Positions 48,937 through 60,821 of a stretch of DNA of 64,000 nucleotides are shown one piece after another. Made by a program: the position numbers and the translations under genes. The notes beneath the pieces are model-generated. The model did not search any database, was not told the origin of the DNA, and saw only the letters and a program-made list of their open reading frames with translations. The DNA comes from Ciona savignyi (Eukaryota; Chordata; Ascidiacea; Phlebobranchia; Cionidae): the NCBI GenBank assembly GCA_000149265.1, contig CH002899.1, forward strand, positions 331,321 through 395,320. Reading direction: 5' to 3'. Each line of letters begins with the position of its first letter. Positions within the stretch are counted from its first letter, which is position 1.

Positions 48937-50031
48937 CACTTAATGTTAAAAATTGTCAAAAAAGTTGACCATTTAAGAAAACTTAAGGGGTTGCAATGAG
49001 TAAGCGAACAAATTGTAGGGTCTCTTTTATGGGTGGAACAACCTAGAGATACTATTTTTAATGAGACGGGGTAAAGTATAAATTTAATACCAAAAAAGGA
49101 AGTTTTCTTCTCATTTCCAATTAACACTGTGGTCCTTGCGAATCGAGTTCAATTTTGATTTCATTGAAGTTGTATTGTAGTGACATTAGAAAAATATAAT
49201 GTGATACATGCACTGTGTCAATAAACTAACGCAATATTTTAAACCTTTAAATGATGCATAAATTTCACATCCGTACTGCAGAATATAAAAGATTAAAAGC
49301 ACCCCTAACCGAGTTGAATATTGGTAAAATACCATATCTAAGTCCTTTATAGTGTTTTGTTTGCAACCTATACATCAATTGTGTATAAAATTTGTACCTA
49401 ATCAAATTATAAATGTTCGCAAAGATTGTTTTAATATACACTATTTTTGCGGTTTTCACAGTGACCAAGTAGTAAATTCTAGCCTTAGGTGTTTTAAATT
49501 AAAATTGAGTGTACATGCATTATTATGTTACCAAATGGCTTCGCACACACATGCATGATGTAGTGTACAGGCTTTGACTATATAGGCTCCTTTAAACAAC
49601 TTTATTGCATTGTTGTTGTTTTTTGTTTTTTTTTGGCCTAACGTAACTTATTATTCTTTTCTTTCATCCTTCCGCCTCATTTCTTGATTTCTTTCAGCAT
49701 AAGTTTCGTTTTGCATAATAACTTTTCAATGCACATTAACTATCATTGTTGTAAAATACACATTTAGATATTTGTGGTTGTTTTGTTTCATTAAATCTGG
49801 AACTATAGGATACAGCAATAGTCGTCAATAAACTAAAGATTTATTAAAAAAATAATTGACTGCGTTGAAGGCAGACTTTTCCACCATTTGGCAACATCTT
49901 AAGGTGTGCGATTGTCGTACAACAAGCTTTATTAAACTTGTATGTGACGAAACAAACAAGCGAATAGTTGGTGGTTTCGTGTGAAATTGACTGTTGTTCT
50001 TTTGGTGCAGCAATCAATAGAACAAGTTGAT
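48937..50031. other. Intergenic between the collagen and FAM187-like genes
   Basis: AT-rich. Should contain the collagen 3' UTR and the upstream region of the next gene. The AATAAA-type hexamer near 49219 is a candidate polyadenylation signal. Nothing else recognised. Confidence 0.5.
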
Positions 50032-53006
50032 ATGTTGCTGATTAGTGCTGTTTTATTCATAATATTGGTAGCCTTTCCACCAACCAAAGGGAAATTGGCA
50101 AAGGTGGATATACCACAAGGTATGAATGTAACATTGTTAGATTTTTTTGTTAATGAAGAATTGGCCCTATTTTGCCAGTTAGGAGTTCAAAATGCATCGC
50201 TTTTAGAATGGAGGTTTTACAGGTAGGCAAGTTGAAAGTTTGGTGTGTATTCCAATATTCTTTGGAAATTAAAATGGTTTAATATTGGTTATTTAGTTAC
50301 AAGGACGCCGTTCGCCGACAATACCTCCCAGATAATGGAAAATATCCAACCGTAGAAGTGTCAAACGTGAACTCCAATTCAATTTTGCGTATATCCCCAC
50401 TTGTCCTTAGCGATGCAGGTAGCCTATATGTGATACTGAAACCACTATGAAATTTCCTTGAGATTGTGTTTTCTTTGTCCGAAAGTGGCATGATGCCGGT
50501 GATTTAAACAGGAAGATACGATTGTTTGGTTGGTAAGATTATGGTGGCTTCATGGCGAGTGAGTCTTCGTACAGTAGAGTCCATGCGGTATATTTTGAAA
50601 GCGAGAGGACAGACACCACGGGACCCCACGGTACGAATACATTATGCAGACCGTGGCTTTCAAACATAAAGAAAGTTTTAATATCCTTAACAAAAATCAA
50701 ACTTGCCAACCATCCTAGACTAGAATATAGTATATTATTCTTATTGTATGTCCTTGTTAACGGGAAAACACGTAATATAGGATATTCATGTTATATATGT
50801 CCTTGTTAACGGGAAAACGCGTAAGATTCATCATATGGGCAATCGTCACTTTATCTTACTTATTGGTCCACTGTCGGATTATCAGAGTTGTTAGAGTGTG
50901 CTGATTATTATTGATACGTTCCGTTAGTTTTAGTGGAATTAATTCACTGTGACGGGCGATTAACGCTACAGTATTAGTGCTTTGCCTATGGACACAACCG
51001 TCTAGCCAGCGTTTGGTTTTAATCCAATGACCGTTCGACTGCCTGCAGACTGTCGATTATTAGCGATTAAGCTATCCGGCAAAACTATCTGTTTATTTTT
51101 TTTAGATAATTCGAGATAAAAGTATTGGATTACACTGGACTGCTTGGACCGACTGTGACGGTTGTGCTGGAAACGGTGAGCGTAAAAGGTAAATAATTTG
51201 CTATTCGATGACCATATAAATATAAAAATTATATATTATCCATAATAGTGTAATTCCGTTCTTAAACTAGATTTTCCACATTGTTATAAGCTGTATTATG
51301 ACAATGAGCTATTTTTTGTTTATCCCGATGAATGGAAAACCAAGGGGTCAACACACGGACAATTCGACAGAATCCACAAATTATGTAATATCACTAATAA
51401 TGTTAAAATGCAATGAAACTAAAGAATAATGGGTTCTTCACAGTACGTTGTAGTGTTTCGATCTAAGCTCACCGCCTCGTGTTAAACGCCTTGCATTCAT
51501 ATACAAAAAAAACTAAACATCGTTTAACAATAATAAAATTTACAACTTGTCATTTTAATAGAATTCCCCAACTCCCCCTTCGGATTCAATTTAACTCTAG
51601 TTTGAAAACTTAACCTTACCTTAACCCTGTTGTCTATTTATTTTTTTAATCAATGTCGATTAAATCGATCTGCGAATCTACACGTTAAATTTTTATTTAA
51701 TCTGCTGTCGATATTATACAGTGGCAACTTAATTTAGACAAATTGTCGACACGGCAAGTTTATTTTGGAGATTTGTCCGTTCATATATATATTATACACA
51801 GATTCGGATTCTGTTATGTCAGTTGGGGTAGTGAAACTGCTCATTGCAGTTCGCGCGAGATGCCTGTAATGTTGCGCACTTTAGCTCGAAGTCGAACGGA
51901 GGAACTACTCGTAGACGTTTGCTACGATCATTGCACCGAAGAACTTTGTAAGTATAAATTCCTCAATATAGTCACCATCGATCGCTTCTTTGCATCCTAT
52001 TTTTTGCAGCACCGCTATTTGTACGCGAACAGCGAATCCAAGTTAAAAACGGCGCCAGTGTTAAATTTTCCTGCCATCAAAACACAAGTACACAGTCTTC
52101 TGTAAGATGGGAGTTGAACGGAGTCACGTTGAAGCGTAATGATGTTAGTTACGGATACGTCGCTTCGAAGTCTGTGTATGTGTCCAAAGACAACCGCCTC
52201 TTCTATAATAATATCCATATGCCAAAAGGTGGCTCGATAAGGTAATTAATTAACAGTATTACATTATTTGACTCTTAATCTTAAAAATATAAAGGTATAA
52301 GAAACAAAACTTTGTGCGTGTATTAACTATGTCAAACTCGTGTGCATTCACTTACATGTTTAATCAAGATTGGCATAATTTTGGGCTCATATTATATTTA
52401 TTGCAAATTAACGTTATATTCAAACAAATGAAATCATATTAAGTCGCCAACGAATTTGGTCTGATGTTTTGCTGACAATTGAGTGATTTTTTTTTTAAAT
52501 TTATACTATATGAGCAGATCTGTAAGCTAAAATGTTTAGATCAGGGGTGGGCAACCTGCGGCACCGGAGCCACATGCGGCTCTTTCATCCTTCTAATGCG
52601 GCTCTTCTTAAGAATTAATAAGTTTAATAACTATTCTTTTATTGCAAAAATAATTAGTTTTGCGGCTCCCAGTGATTTTACTTTTGTGGAATATCGGTTA
52701 AAAAGGCTCTTTAAATGCAAAAGGTTGCCGACCCATACTTTAGATTATTTCAAATCATTTATATTTTAGAGTTTAATTAAGTACGTGTTCTTTGGCAACA
52801 GATTTGCTTGTGTTATGAATCGAAAACGTCGGATTGTTTTTAATCTTGTTGTCGCCCCACTTATCACCATCGACGTAGCAAGTTTCTTAGATCATCTCCA
52901 TTGGATGGCGATAACGAGCGCGATACAGGTAACTGTCTTCATGGTGGCGTTAACCTTTTATGCCGCTGCGCGATCATTTGCCGACGACATTAGTTTGGAT
53001 GTATAA
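50032..53006 (+). CDS. FAM187A: FAM187-like type I membrane protein with two Ig-like domains
   Basis: Seven exons: 50032-50222, 50297-50418, 50512-50630, 51106-51188, 51802-51947, 52010-52241 and 52802-53006 (1098 nt, 365 aa). A signal peptide (LLISAVLFIILVAFPP) is followed by an Ig-like domain with FCQ, W and DAGRYDCLVG. Next comes the family-specific cysteine-rich linker HWTAWTDCDGCAGNGERKR, then GFCYVSW, HCSSREMPVML and ELLVDVCYDHC. This matches the vertebrate FAM187A order WTPCDRCG, IGLCYL, VVSCGSRAVP, ELLIRSCLMPC. A second Ig-like domain follows (VKFSCHQ, VRWELNG, IRFACVMNRK), then a C-terminal membrane span (MAITSAIQVTVFMVALTFYA) with a short acidic tail. Molecular function of the family is poorly defined. 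Orthology to FAM187A versus FAM187B is not settled; the linker fits FAM187A best. Confidence 0.85.
50750..51075 (-). repeat. SINE copy in a FAM187-like intron
   Basis: Inverse orientation: GGATATTCATG, TTGTTAACGGGAAAAC (duplicated tail unit), GGGCAATCGTCAC, and TGGACACAACCGTCTAGCC at the 5' side. The tail block occurs twice, about 50 bp apart. Confidence 0.75.
51310..51400 (-). repeat. SINE tail fragment in a FAM187-like intron
   Basis: Matches TTTATCCCGATGAATGG, AAAACCAAGGGGTCAACACA and GGACAATTCGACAG of the SINE tail. Confidence 0.65.
52542..52737. mobile_element. Short hAT-like MITE in the last FAM187-like intron
   Basis: Termini CAGGGGTGGGCAACC and (inverse) TATGGGTCGGCAACC. Flanks GTTTAGAT and CTTTAGAT agree at 7 of 8 positions, as for a hAT 8-bp target duplication. 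Internal GCGGCTC motifs recur. Unrelated in sequence to the CAGGGCCGG family. Confidence 0.75.
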
Positions 53007-54566
53007 TTATGATTTTGTTTCACAAATTTACAAAAGAACTTTTCTCAGGGTCACCATTTTTTGACTATTATACGTGTTTTTATATATATTTTGTTGTTTT
53101 TATTAAACAAAAGAGCGGAATCCTATGATGTTTATATCTTCTAAGTAATTTGACGTGACATTAAAGCTACCATGCATGCATATATATTAAATATCACAGT
53201 TGAATTAAACAGTTGAAATGACTTTAAACGAAACCGCATTTAGCCCTTGGCAGAACTTCGCGGCGTCATTCGCTCAACGTCGTGTAATTAAAATTCGTTC
53301 GCTGCTCTGAGTGTCTCTCCGTGGGGTGCGGTGGGGTCGTCACCCGGGCACGACCCCAGAAAGTGGCGAAACTTCAACCTCACGCCTGTTGTTTATTGCT
53401 TAGCGCGGTTCCTCCGTTAACCACCGAGGGGACTGCCTTGCTCCTCGCTGCGCTCGCTTTCCCGCGTTCCAGGCCGCCTAATGGGCTTGCGACCTCGCGG
53501 TCAAAGCCGAAGCCTTCGCTCTTGCTTGTGATCTCCCAGCTCGTCGCGCGGAGTGTAATTGTTTAATGGAGAGATATCCGATAGGTATCTATACTTAGAT
53601 GGCAGTGGCGAGGGAGTTGCTGAATCCCCAGTGGATCATGCTCCGGTTTGATGCCGTGTTCATAATTTATTACTTCATTGCCTCTAATGAATATCTATCA
53701 AGGCGCACTTTTGACCCCACTACCTATCCGCAATCCCACATCGAACAAATGCAACAACGCTGCTCAAATTCACACACATTGAAGTCTTTGGGATTAACTG
53801 AGTATATAATAAGACTCAACTGGTGTGAGCGGAGGAACATCACGCTCTAAAATCTCTCTCTGTTATTTAATAATCTTTTTCGCAATATGGCCCAATCAAC
53901 CCCAGGCAGTCACGTTATTGAGTAAATTTTGTTTGATAAATTCAATATGTTTCAGTTTTAGAGGCTGACTCGAAGTCTTATTCAATCAGTCAACCATGAA
54001 AGTCAAGATATTAGATTTATAATATGATTAGACTGGGCCTATATTTATTTATTTAAAGTATATATAAACTAAATAAAGGTAGGATGGTTAGAAAAGTTCA
54101 TTTTTTTACTCCACTCAAATTCGTTAAACGTATTTTCAATTTTGAATCGCTTTGGAATTTGCAACCGCGTATAAGTTTTAAAATGGCGGACATACATGAA
54201 GAACCTACATTTTTAAACAAATATAAACCGACACTGCCTTGTACCATGTTATATTGCGGAAAAACAGAACTGCTATCGTTTTTGCAAATTCATGTATTAA
54301 ATAGACTAGCACGCGCTATGCGAACTTAGGAAAAAATACGAAAGTAAACCCACTCGAGTACAAAATCTAAGGCAAGGTGAACTTTGCGAAGCAGCACAAT
54401 AAAGAACTCTGAACTTATAAACTAAAGATGTGGCTTGCAACCACAGGTGATCAGCAATTTACACAAAACAGTTACAAAGCTCTTGAACTAAATTTACGTA
54501 TCATTGTTTTATATGCCACCAGATTGTGTCGGCAATGATTTATGGAGGGAAGAATCACATGCAGCA
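53007..54566. other. Intergenic between the FAM187-like and PRRX genes, with a GC-rich block
   Basis: The two genes converge here (plus and minus), so both 3' UTRs are expected. A block at about 53290-53560 is much more GC-rich than its surroundings. The frame at 53599-53850 (83 codons, ATG start) has no recognisable homology and is not called as a gene. Confidence 0.5.
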
Positions 54567-57535
54567 CTACTGTAAAAAGCCACGTTGAAACGTCATTCCT
54601 TGCATTTTCAGTTGCGAAAATGTCTCTCCAACATAATTTCCGTGCTCCACATTGACGACCGGTTGTCCGCCGGCACAAGGGAAAGGTTTCATTGGTGGCG
54701 CCGACCTAGTTGGTGTAACAGATTAATTCAACACCTAAAGCGATTTTTTATTAATATTACTTCACAACTATTTCTAAATTGATCGCCAATCTTTGAAGCA
54801 CTATATAGAGTTAAAGTCTCAAGGGTCAGTTCTAAGTTGCACACACACACCTTACAAATTGGTAATGTTTCAGATTTTAAATTGACCTTCGTGATCAAAA
54901 GAGAGATTTATATGCTAGACCACTATTACACCATAACGCCTTTGTCGTCTAGACTCCATTGGCACGAAAATGCGGTGTTTCCTCTCTTAATAAAAACCTG
55001 TGTTTTAATAAACGTAATTTACTCACCATTGAAAGAAATGGTTTGGAGGCACCATCGGTATTTGAGTGTCGCAGAGGGGATTGGAAGTTTGTGCGAGTAA
55101 CGAGTTGTGCCTGGACAGCATATTGTCGCTGATGGACGGGAGAATTGGCTGGGTTCTGCACACGGATGATGACAAACACCCTGTGCTATCTGGTGAAAAA
55201 AACATTTTAACTGACGAGTGAATTTGATTTACAAACTTATTTAATTACCCGGTGACGTAACGTGATGATGTAGGGGATGACGCATCGTCATTCGTGATGT
55301 CAAAAGAGATCTCTCAGCTCGGCGGAACTTCGCTCTTCGGTTTTGAAACCAAACCTATAGAAAGAACATCGTCAAGGTGTTTAAAGTTATTCTTACAAAG
55401 ACATGGTAGTATAAGACTACACGCCATGATACACACATATAAAGACGCCAATAAATATTTCTCTTTTATTCGTTTTTATTTAATTTTTAATATGGTTTAA
55501 TTAATATCTTGTGTAAATAGAGTGCCTAAAAAACACCCAAGAATATACCTGTACTCTAGCCTCGCTTAATCCCACACGCCTTGCAAGTTCTTCTCTTACG
55601 AAAGCATCAGGGTAATGTGTTCGCTCAAACACCCTCTCCAATGCAGCAAGCTGTCCGCTATTAAACGTCGTCCGGGTTCTTTAAAAATATAAAAATTAAC
55701 ACTGAAAATTAGTAATTTATTCAATTTATCTTTGGCTATTTTAATCTAGTTCGGTATGTCTATTTTTCAGATACCCATAATTATTATTATTATTTTCACT
55801 CGCGATTTTTCACATTCTCTTTTACGTCATTTACTGACCTGCGCTGCTTCTTTCTTGGCACCGAAGAACCCACGTGACCACTTACATCATCGGTGTGGTG
55901 TGACGCCATAAATGGGTTAAAAACGTCATGGTCAGTCTTACTGTTGTTTGGCATAGATTGGTAGGGTAGAGCGTCGTAATCTGTACATGGCTGTAAAATA
56001 TTCTGAATTTTAAAACATGGACCGCATTAAACACATCCAAGACCGCATTTCGTTAATTTTAAATCCACTTACATAAAAAATACCTTAATTAGTACGAACA
56101 ATCTTTATTCCAAATTTATAAAAAAAAAGTGTTAATTTTGCGAAAGGTGCGATACATCTTTGCAAGACAACGATCGTAATAATTTAACTGCATACATTTC
56201 TACTTTATTATCAGGCCTATACTTGTGGTGGATTTCTAACCTTAGACTCAGTGGGTTCTTTTACAGCACAGGGACTCACACTTGAAGGTGGAGAACTCTC
56301 ATGAGATCTTGTCTCTGTTAGAATTTAATATTAATAAAGTTCATTTTTCATCTTGTTTGTCTGATGTTCAGCAATTATATGTCATTGTAGGCGGCTGGAT
56401 TAATAAATTCAACTAGTTAACTGCGCATAGATTTCGCATACAATAGCAAGCTATAAATTATAGAAACAATTTAGTTATAGTGCAATTAGGCATTTTGAAA
56501 ACAACTGAATAATAAAGCATTTTTTTATATGTAAGAGTTTAATTCGGAATCTAAATTTCATTTACGGTTTTTGTAATTAGGATAAGTGACATAAATACTG
56601 TTATGTATTAAATAATATATACCATTGATGCTACATGCAATACTAAACCACATCTTTATTGTCTAAATAAAATATTACTATGTATTAATTGTAAAGGGTA
56701 GGTGCATAAAAACAACTCTTAATTGTATCCAATAAGGTATACTTTAGTTTCCCTTCTGACACTTCGCATAGATCACAGCTCACCTCGCCATTTTGTTTAT
56801 TCTCGCATAGTCTTATAGATTGCCTCTCTGGCCACTATATGTTATAAACCGCTCAAACTTTTTAATGAATACGAAATCGATGTATTATATAACTTATATA
56901 CCCATAGAGAATATATAGGAACAGATAACCTTAAACTAGTATGTATCCACGATTATGACAGCGACCGTGGGCGTTTAAATCTTACCTGCATGTACTGAAG
57001 CAGAATGGTGTTCGTTCCATGTTGTTCTTTCATCGGGAGAACTAATTGAACTCTCTCTACCTTGTTCACATGGATCTTCGCGTCGCTTAATTTCAGTTTT
57101 CGAATTTTCACACGTCATTTCCATCTCCGTTTGGTCGTCTCTGCAAGGTGTACAATGTTCGCTATACTCCGGTCTCGTATAGGCACACGGGGGGAAGGCA
57201 GGATTCCAGTTTCCCCGGTCCTGGGTCTTTCTCTCTGCTGGCCAACTGTGCATTTTGGTGCACTGCTGTAATCCTTCGCTTGGCGCTCCGTGCATTGGAT
57301 AACTGTGCTGTACAGCCTGCGTAAAATTGTGCTGATTTTCGACGGATGTGTCTTTGCCCGAATTTAATCGGTAAAGTTTATCGCTAGTTGTGGGTTTAGA
57401 GCAAACAAGATCGGGGTTTTCGGTGTTCATTGCCGGCCATTTGCCACTTGAACCCGACGAGTATGTCACCTTTTCGTCGGCCAAGTTGAGAAGACAACTT
57501 ACTGTGAAACTTCTTGTTGTCGAATGATCTGTCAT
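54567..57535 (-). CDS. PRRX: Paired-related homeobox transcription factor (PRRX family)
   Basis: Nuclear DNA-binding regulator; vertebrate PRRX1/2 act in mesenchyme. Seven exons right to left: 56986-57535, 56241-56314, 55839-55990, 55549-55678, 55249-55354, 55027-55189 and 54567-54705 (1314 nt, 437 aa), all phases consistent. ATG at 57535 is the first in frame. Residues about 9-20 ([12 protein letters not shown]) match the PRX motif (NFSVSHLLDLE). The homeodomain (about residues 257-316) reads [45 protein letters not shown] and [12 protein letters not shown]. It has Gln at position 50, and the intron after VQ is the standard Prd-class site between positions 46 and 47. The homeodomain is nearly that of vertebrate PRRX. 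The long first exon adds a low-complexity polar region absent from vertebrate PRRX. No OAR domain is seen at the C-terminus, which ends [10 protein letters not shown]. Confidence 0.93.
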
Positions 57536-59002
57536 TACCCAAACACCTAGTATTTTTTGTTTTCGCAAAGGTAGTAGGTTAGTGCTCCATTTTATTTGCA
57601 AATCGGGTCATTCCTCAGTACACTTTCTTAAATGCTGCTAGAACTGGACAAGGTTCACAGTTTAAATAATATTAATACACATTATTATAAAAATAAATTG
57701 ACCCTGTGTGCTAAATTACGAAAAATGACTTTTGCACCTTTAACTTTTAATACACGTTGTTACAATGCTGCTTGTTATAACTGCACAAGGTTATCTTTAA
57801 AAAAAATATTCATAGACATCATTGTTTTGATCCTTTCTACTAAATTTTAAAAAATGACTTTCGTACCCTTAACTTTAATCGCTGTGATAATTCTTTTAAT
57901 AATCGTAACATATAACCAGCAAAGTTATATACAGCAAGCCACTTTAATGCTGCTCGTTTCGGGAGAAAATCTACTTATGACTTATTATCTATTAATTTGC
58001 AAAAGTTGAGCACTCCCACTTGCCTTTACATTGATCTTACCGAGTCACCGAGCGAACGTTTTACGGGATTCTCTTTTATGTTCCTGACGTATCGCATTCC
58101 TACCCGGATTCTCACGCCTTCTGAGTAAAGTGGAAGTTAATATTCGATGCAACTTTTTCCCGGGTGCCGCTGAGCGAACTGCGCGTCATACTGTGCTTTG
58201 TGACGTTCATGCGTTAATGGATTTGTCTTAAAGTGTGAGGAAGCCCAAAGGGAATAGCCTTGTAATGTAGAGGATGGCAAAACTTTTGATGGGAATACAA
58301 CTCTGAGACAACGAACAATATTGTAAAATGTTTAGGTCAAAAGGCAGTGCAAAAAATATCATCTCAATCGTTTAGTAAAGGAGCATTTTAGAACATATGT
58401 GTACCACCCGTACCATCTTGTATTCACGTGACCTTGCATCTGTTTTCGCCGTTTATTTGGTCGTTTTATATTGGAGTGGTGGTCCTACAATTTTACTTTT
58501 AATGAGATTTTACATTTTATATCCATTTTATTAACACGCCCTTTGATATTAAAATTTCCTCATTTACTATACGGTTTTACTTTGAACTAAAAGAGTATTT
58601 AAAATGGCCGGAAGGTTTCACTTTCATCCAAGATTGGTTGAAAAGAAATTCGTTTCATGAACCGCCAAGCACACCATTAGCTTGCGAGCGAAGTTGACTT
58701 CATTTTGATGCAAAACAGGCGTCTTCAACAAAAACTAGTTGCCGCTACCCTTAACCCGCATTTGAAGACCGCTTATGATTTAAACTGACGAGTGACGTTC
58801 GGATTTTGAACCTCTTCAGTCAATTATTTAATGAATACAAAATATTGAACCAATGAAAGCAAATGAAAACACCAACGCCAATTCAATCGACTATACGTGC
58901 ATTTTGCGGCTACATATCTATTAAGTTTTTTTGTTACAATTGGTAGTATAATTATCTTATATGGACAAGATTCATATCATCATAGTACAAAAACCGTCTA
59001 TA

Positions 59003-59028
59003 TTTATATATATATATATATATATATT
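59003..59028. repeat. (TA)n microsatellite
   Basis: Uninterrupted TA-dinucleotide run of about 24 bp. Confidence 0.85.
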
Positions 59029-59962
59029 AACATTCATAATTAATTAAAATTGTTTTAAATGCTTGGTTTTAAAATTTTAGTTTAAAACGCAGTTGATTCA
59101 ATTTGTGTAACTGGGTTACCCTACCACGTCACACACAGCTCATTCAACGTTGAAAATTCGCTTTGATCTGTTGTGACGGGCAGCATACTGTAGTATTTCG
59201 GAGAGTGGCCGCTTATTGTCAATGTGGTTGACTTAATTGCATAGATGAGTGACGTAAAGACGCAAGCTTGCATTTTCCGTCCTCGCTCATGTATATAGAA
59301 CTCAGTTTGGCACGCGTACGTATAGTTATAATTGCATTGGTGTCTCGAAGCAAGCAATTAAGAACTTACGCGTTGACAAACATTATTCTTTGAAGAGGCA
59401 ATACGCTTAAGTAATTCAATTTAATTACTTATCAAAATTTTGGATGTTTTAAACTACATGAAAAGCTAACATGCCCCTTAGGGGCTTTTCTTTTTTATAT
59501 CTGTACACACTACCTAACAATATATATATGTTTATAGAAGGCGTATAACCAATTAATGAACCCCTATGCTAGGCGTGATGTGACCAGAGATACCCATTGG
59601 TCATTGTTTTTAAACAGTGTCTTGCTAAGTAGCAATGGTTGTAAATTCCCAATGTTTATACGGTTGGAAGCAGCATGTGCTAGGCTGCGCGCCGGCGTTT
59701 TTGTTTAGCTGTAAAGTTTTGTGATTGTAATTTTGTGTTAAAAAGGCACTGCTTGCTTTTTCAAATAAATGTGTTAATTGTGCATCTGCTAGCTGTTTTT
59801 GGGAAGAAAAGTTCCCGATGTACAGAGGGGTATCACCAAAATTTTTAAGTAAAAGTTTTAAGGCTTTTGCGTTTAGGTTGCAGGTCCAAGCTTTAATATT
59901 AAATTGTAAAAAAATCTAAGAATTCCTGTGTCGGGTTTTTTGAGCGATAGCCCTTTTTGTAA

Positions 59963-60034
59963 GGTCAGTTTTTATTGGAGAGATAGGGAGAAATAATTGG
60001 TTTACACCTCCTTTATCATGTGTTTAAACAAGTA
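59963..60034 (+). repeat. Dispersed repeat, copy 1
   Basis: Shares GGTCAGTTTTTAT, GGAGAGATA and TATCATGTGTTTAAACAAGT in the same order and spacing with 61428-61502. Family unknown. Confidence 0.7.
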
Positions 60035-60172
60035 TCTTGTTTTTAATTTTTGACAATTGGGAATCATGTTCGGAGAATCTTAGTACACTTAACATCACTT
60101 TCTTAATAGCATAACGTTAGGCATAATGTTAATTATCTTTGATATTTTTTAAAATTTGACCGTTCGCTTGAC

Positions 60173-60272
60173 NNNNNNNNNNNNNNNNNNNNNNNNNNNN
60201 NNNNNNNNNNNNNNNNNNNNNNNNNNNNNNNNNNNNNNNNNNNNNNNNNNNNNNNNNNNNNNNNNNNNNNNN
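60173..60272. other. Assembly gap (100 N)
   Basis: Run of exactly 100 N, which is often a placeholder of unknown true length. It lies in intergenic sequence downstream of the RAB12-like gene. Confidence 0.99.
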
Positions 60273-60821
60273 GTTAACCGTCGGTGGGCGCTAGAAATCG
60301 AGTTTTGTTGCGCCGCTGACTGTTCGAAAGCCAGTTATTTAAATGCCAATAACAAGTATTGAGTGATAAAATATGGGATTCAAATATTGCAACGAAAGTG
60401 CTATAAACGTGTTTTCTTAAAGTATTGCAATTAAAGTGCTACAAACAAGTTTTCTTAAAATATTAATTTAGTTGTGGTCAGCATGATAAAAATATAACAA
60501 AATTAAATCGATTTGTATCATTTAATTGATGCTGGTTTGACAAAACAGATTTTAAATTTTACAGTCCAGACACATACATAGCCTTTCTCACTACAACTTG
60601 ACGCAGTGCTTATATATATATTAATATATATAACTTTATTTTATTTTCATGGCACAGTGAGCAAAGTGTTTGTAAAAGGTACATGACGGTTTATAAATAA
60701 CGCTGTTCGCACTTTGTACCGGAAAACTAGAATGCACTTTGGCTCCTCACAACCAAAACAAGCATTCGTGGTATCTACATTATATTTGGTTGCTTGTTCT
60801 TTGTCACAGATCAAGATACCA

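Larger units (their letters stand above)
57536..60172. other. Upstream region of the PRRX gene and downstream intergenic
   Basis: About 2.6 kb without a recognised gene. Holds the PRRX promoter side next to 57535, a (TA)n run near 59003-59028, and a dispersed repeat at 59963-60034 that recurs at 61428-61502. Confidence 0.5.

Noticed and set aside
53599..53850. Possible small gene of 83 codons with ATG
   Set aside because: No recognisable domain, no splice partner and no signal of conservation; kept only as a note in the intergenic entry.
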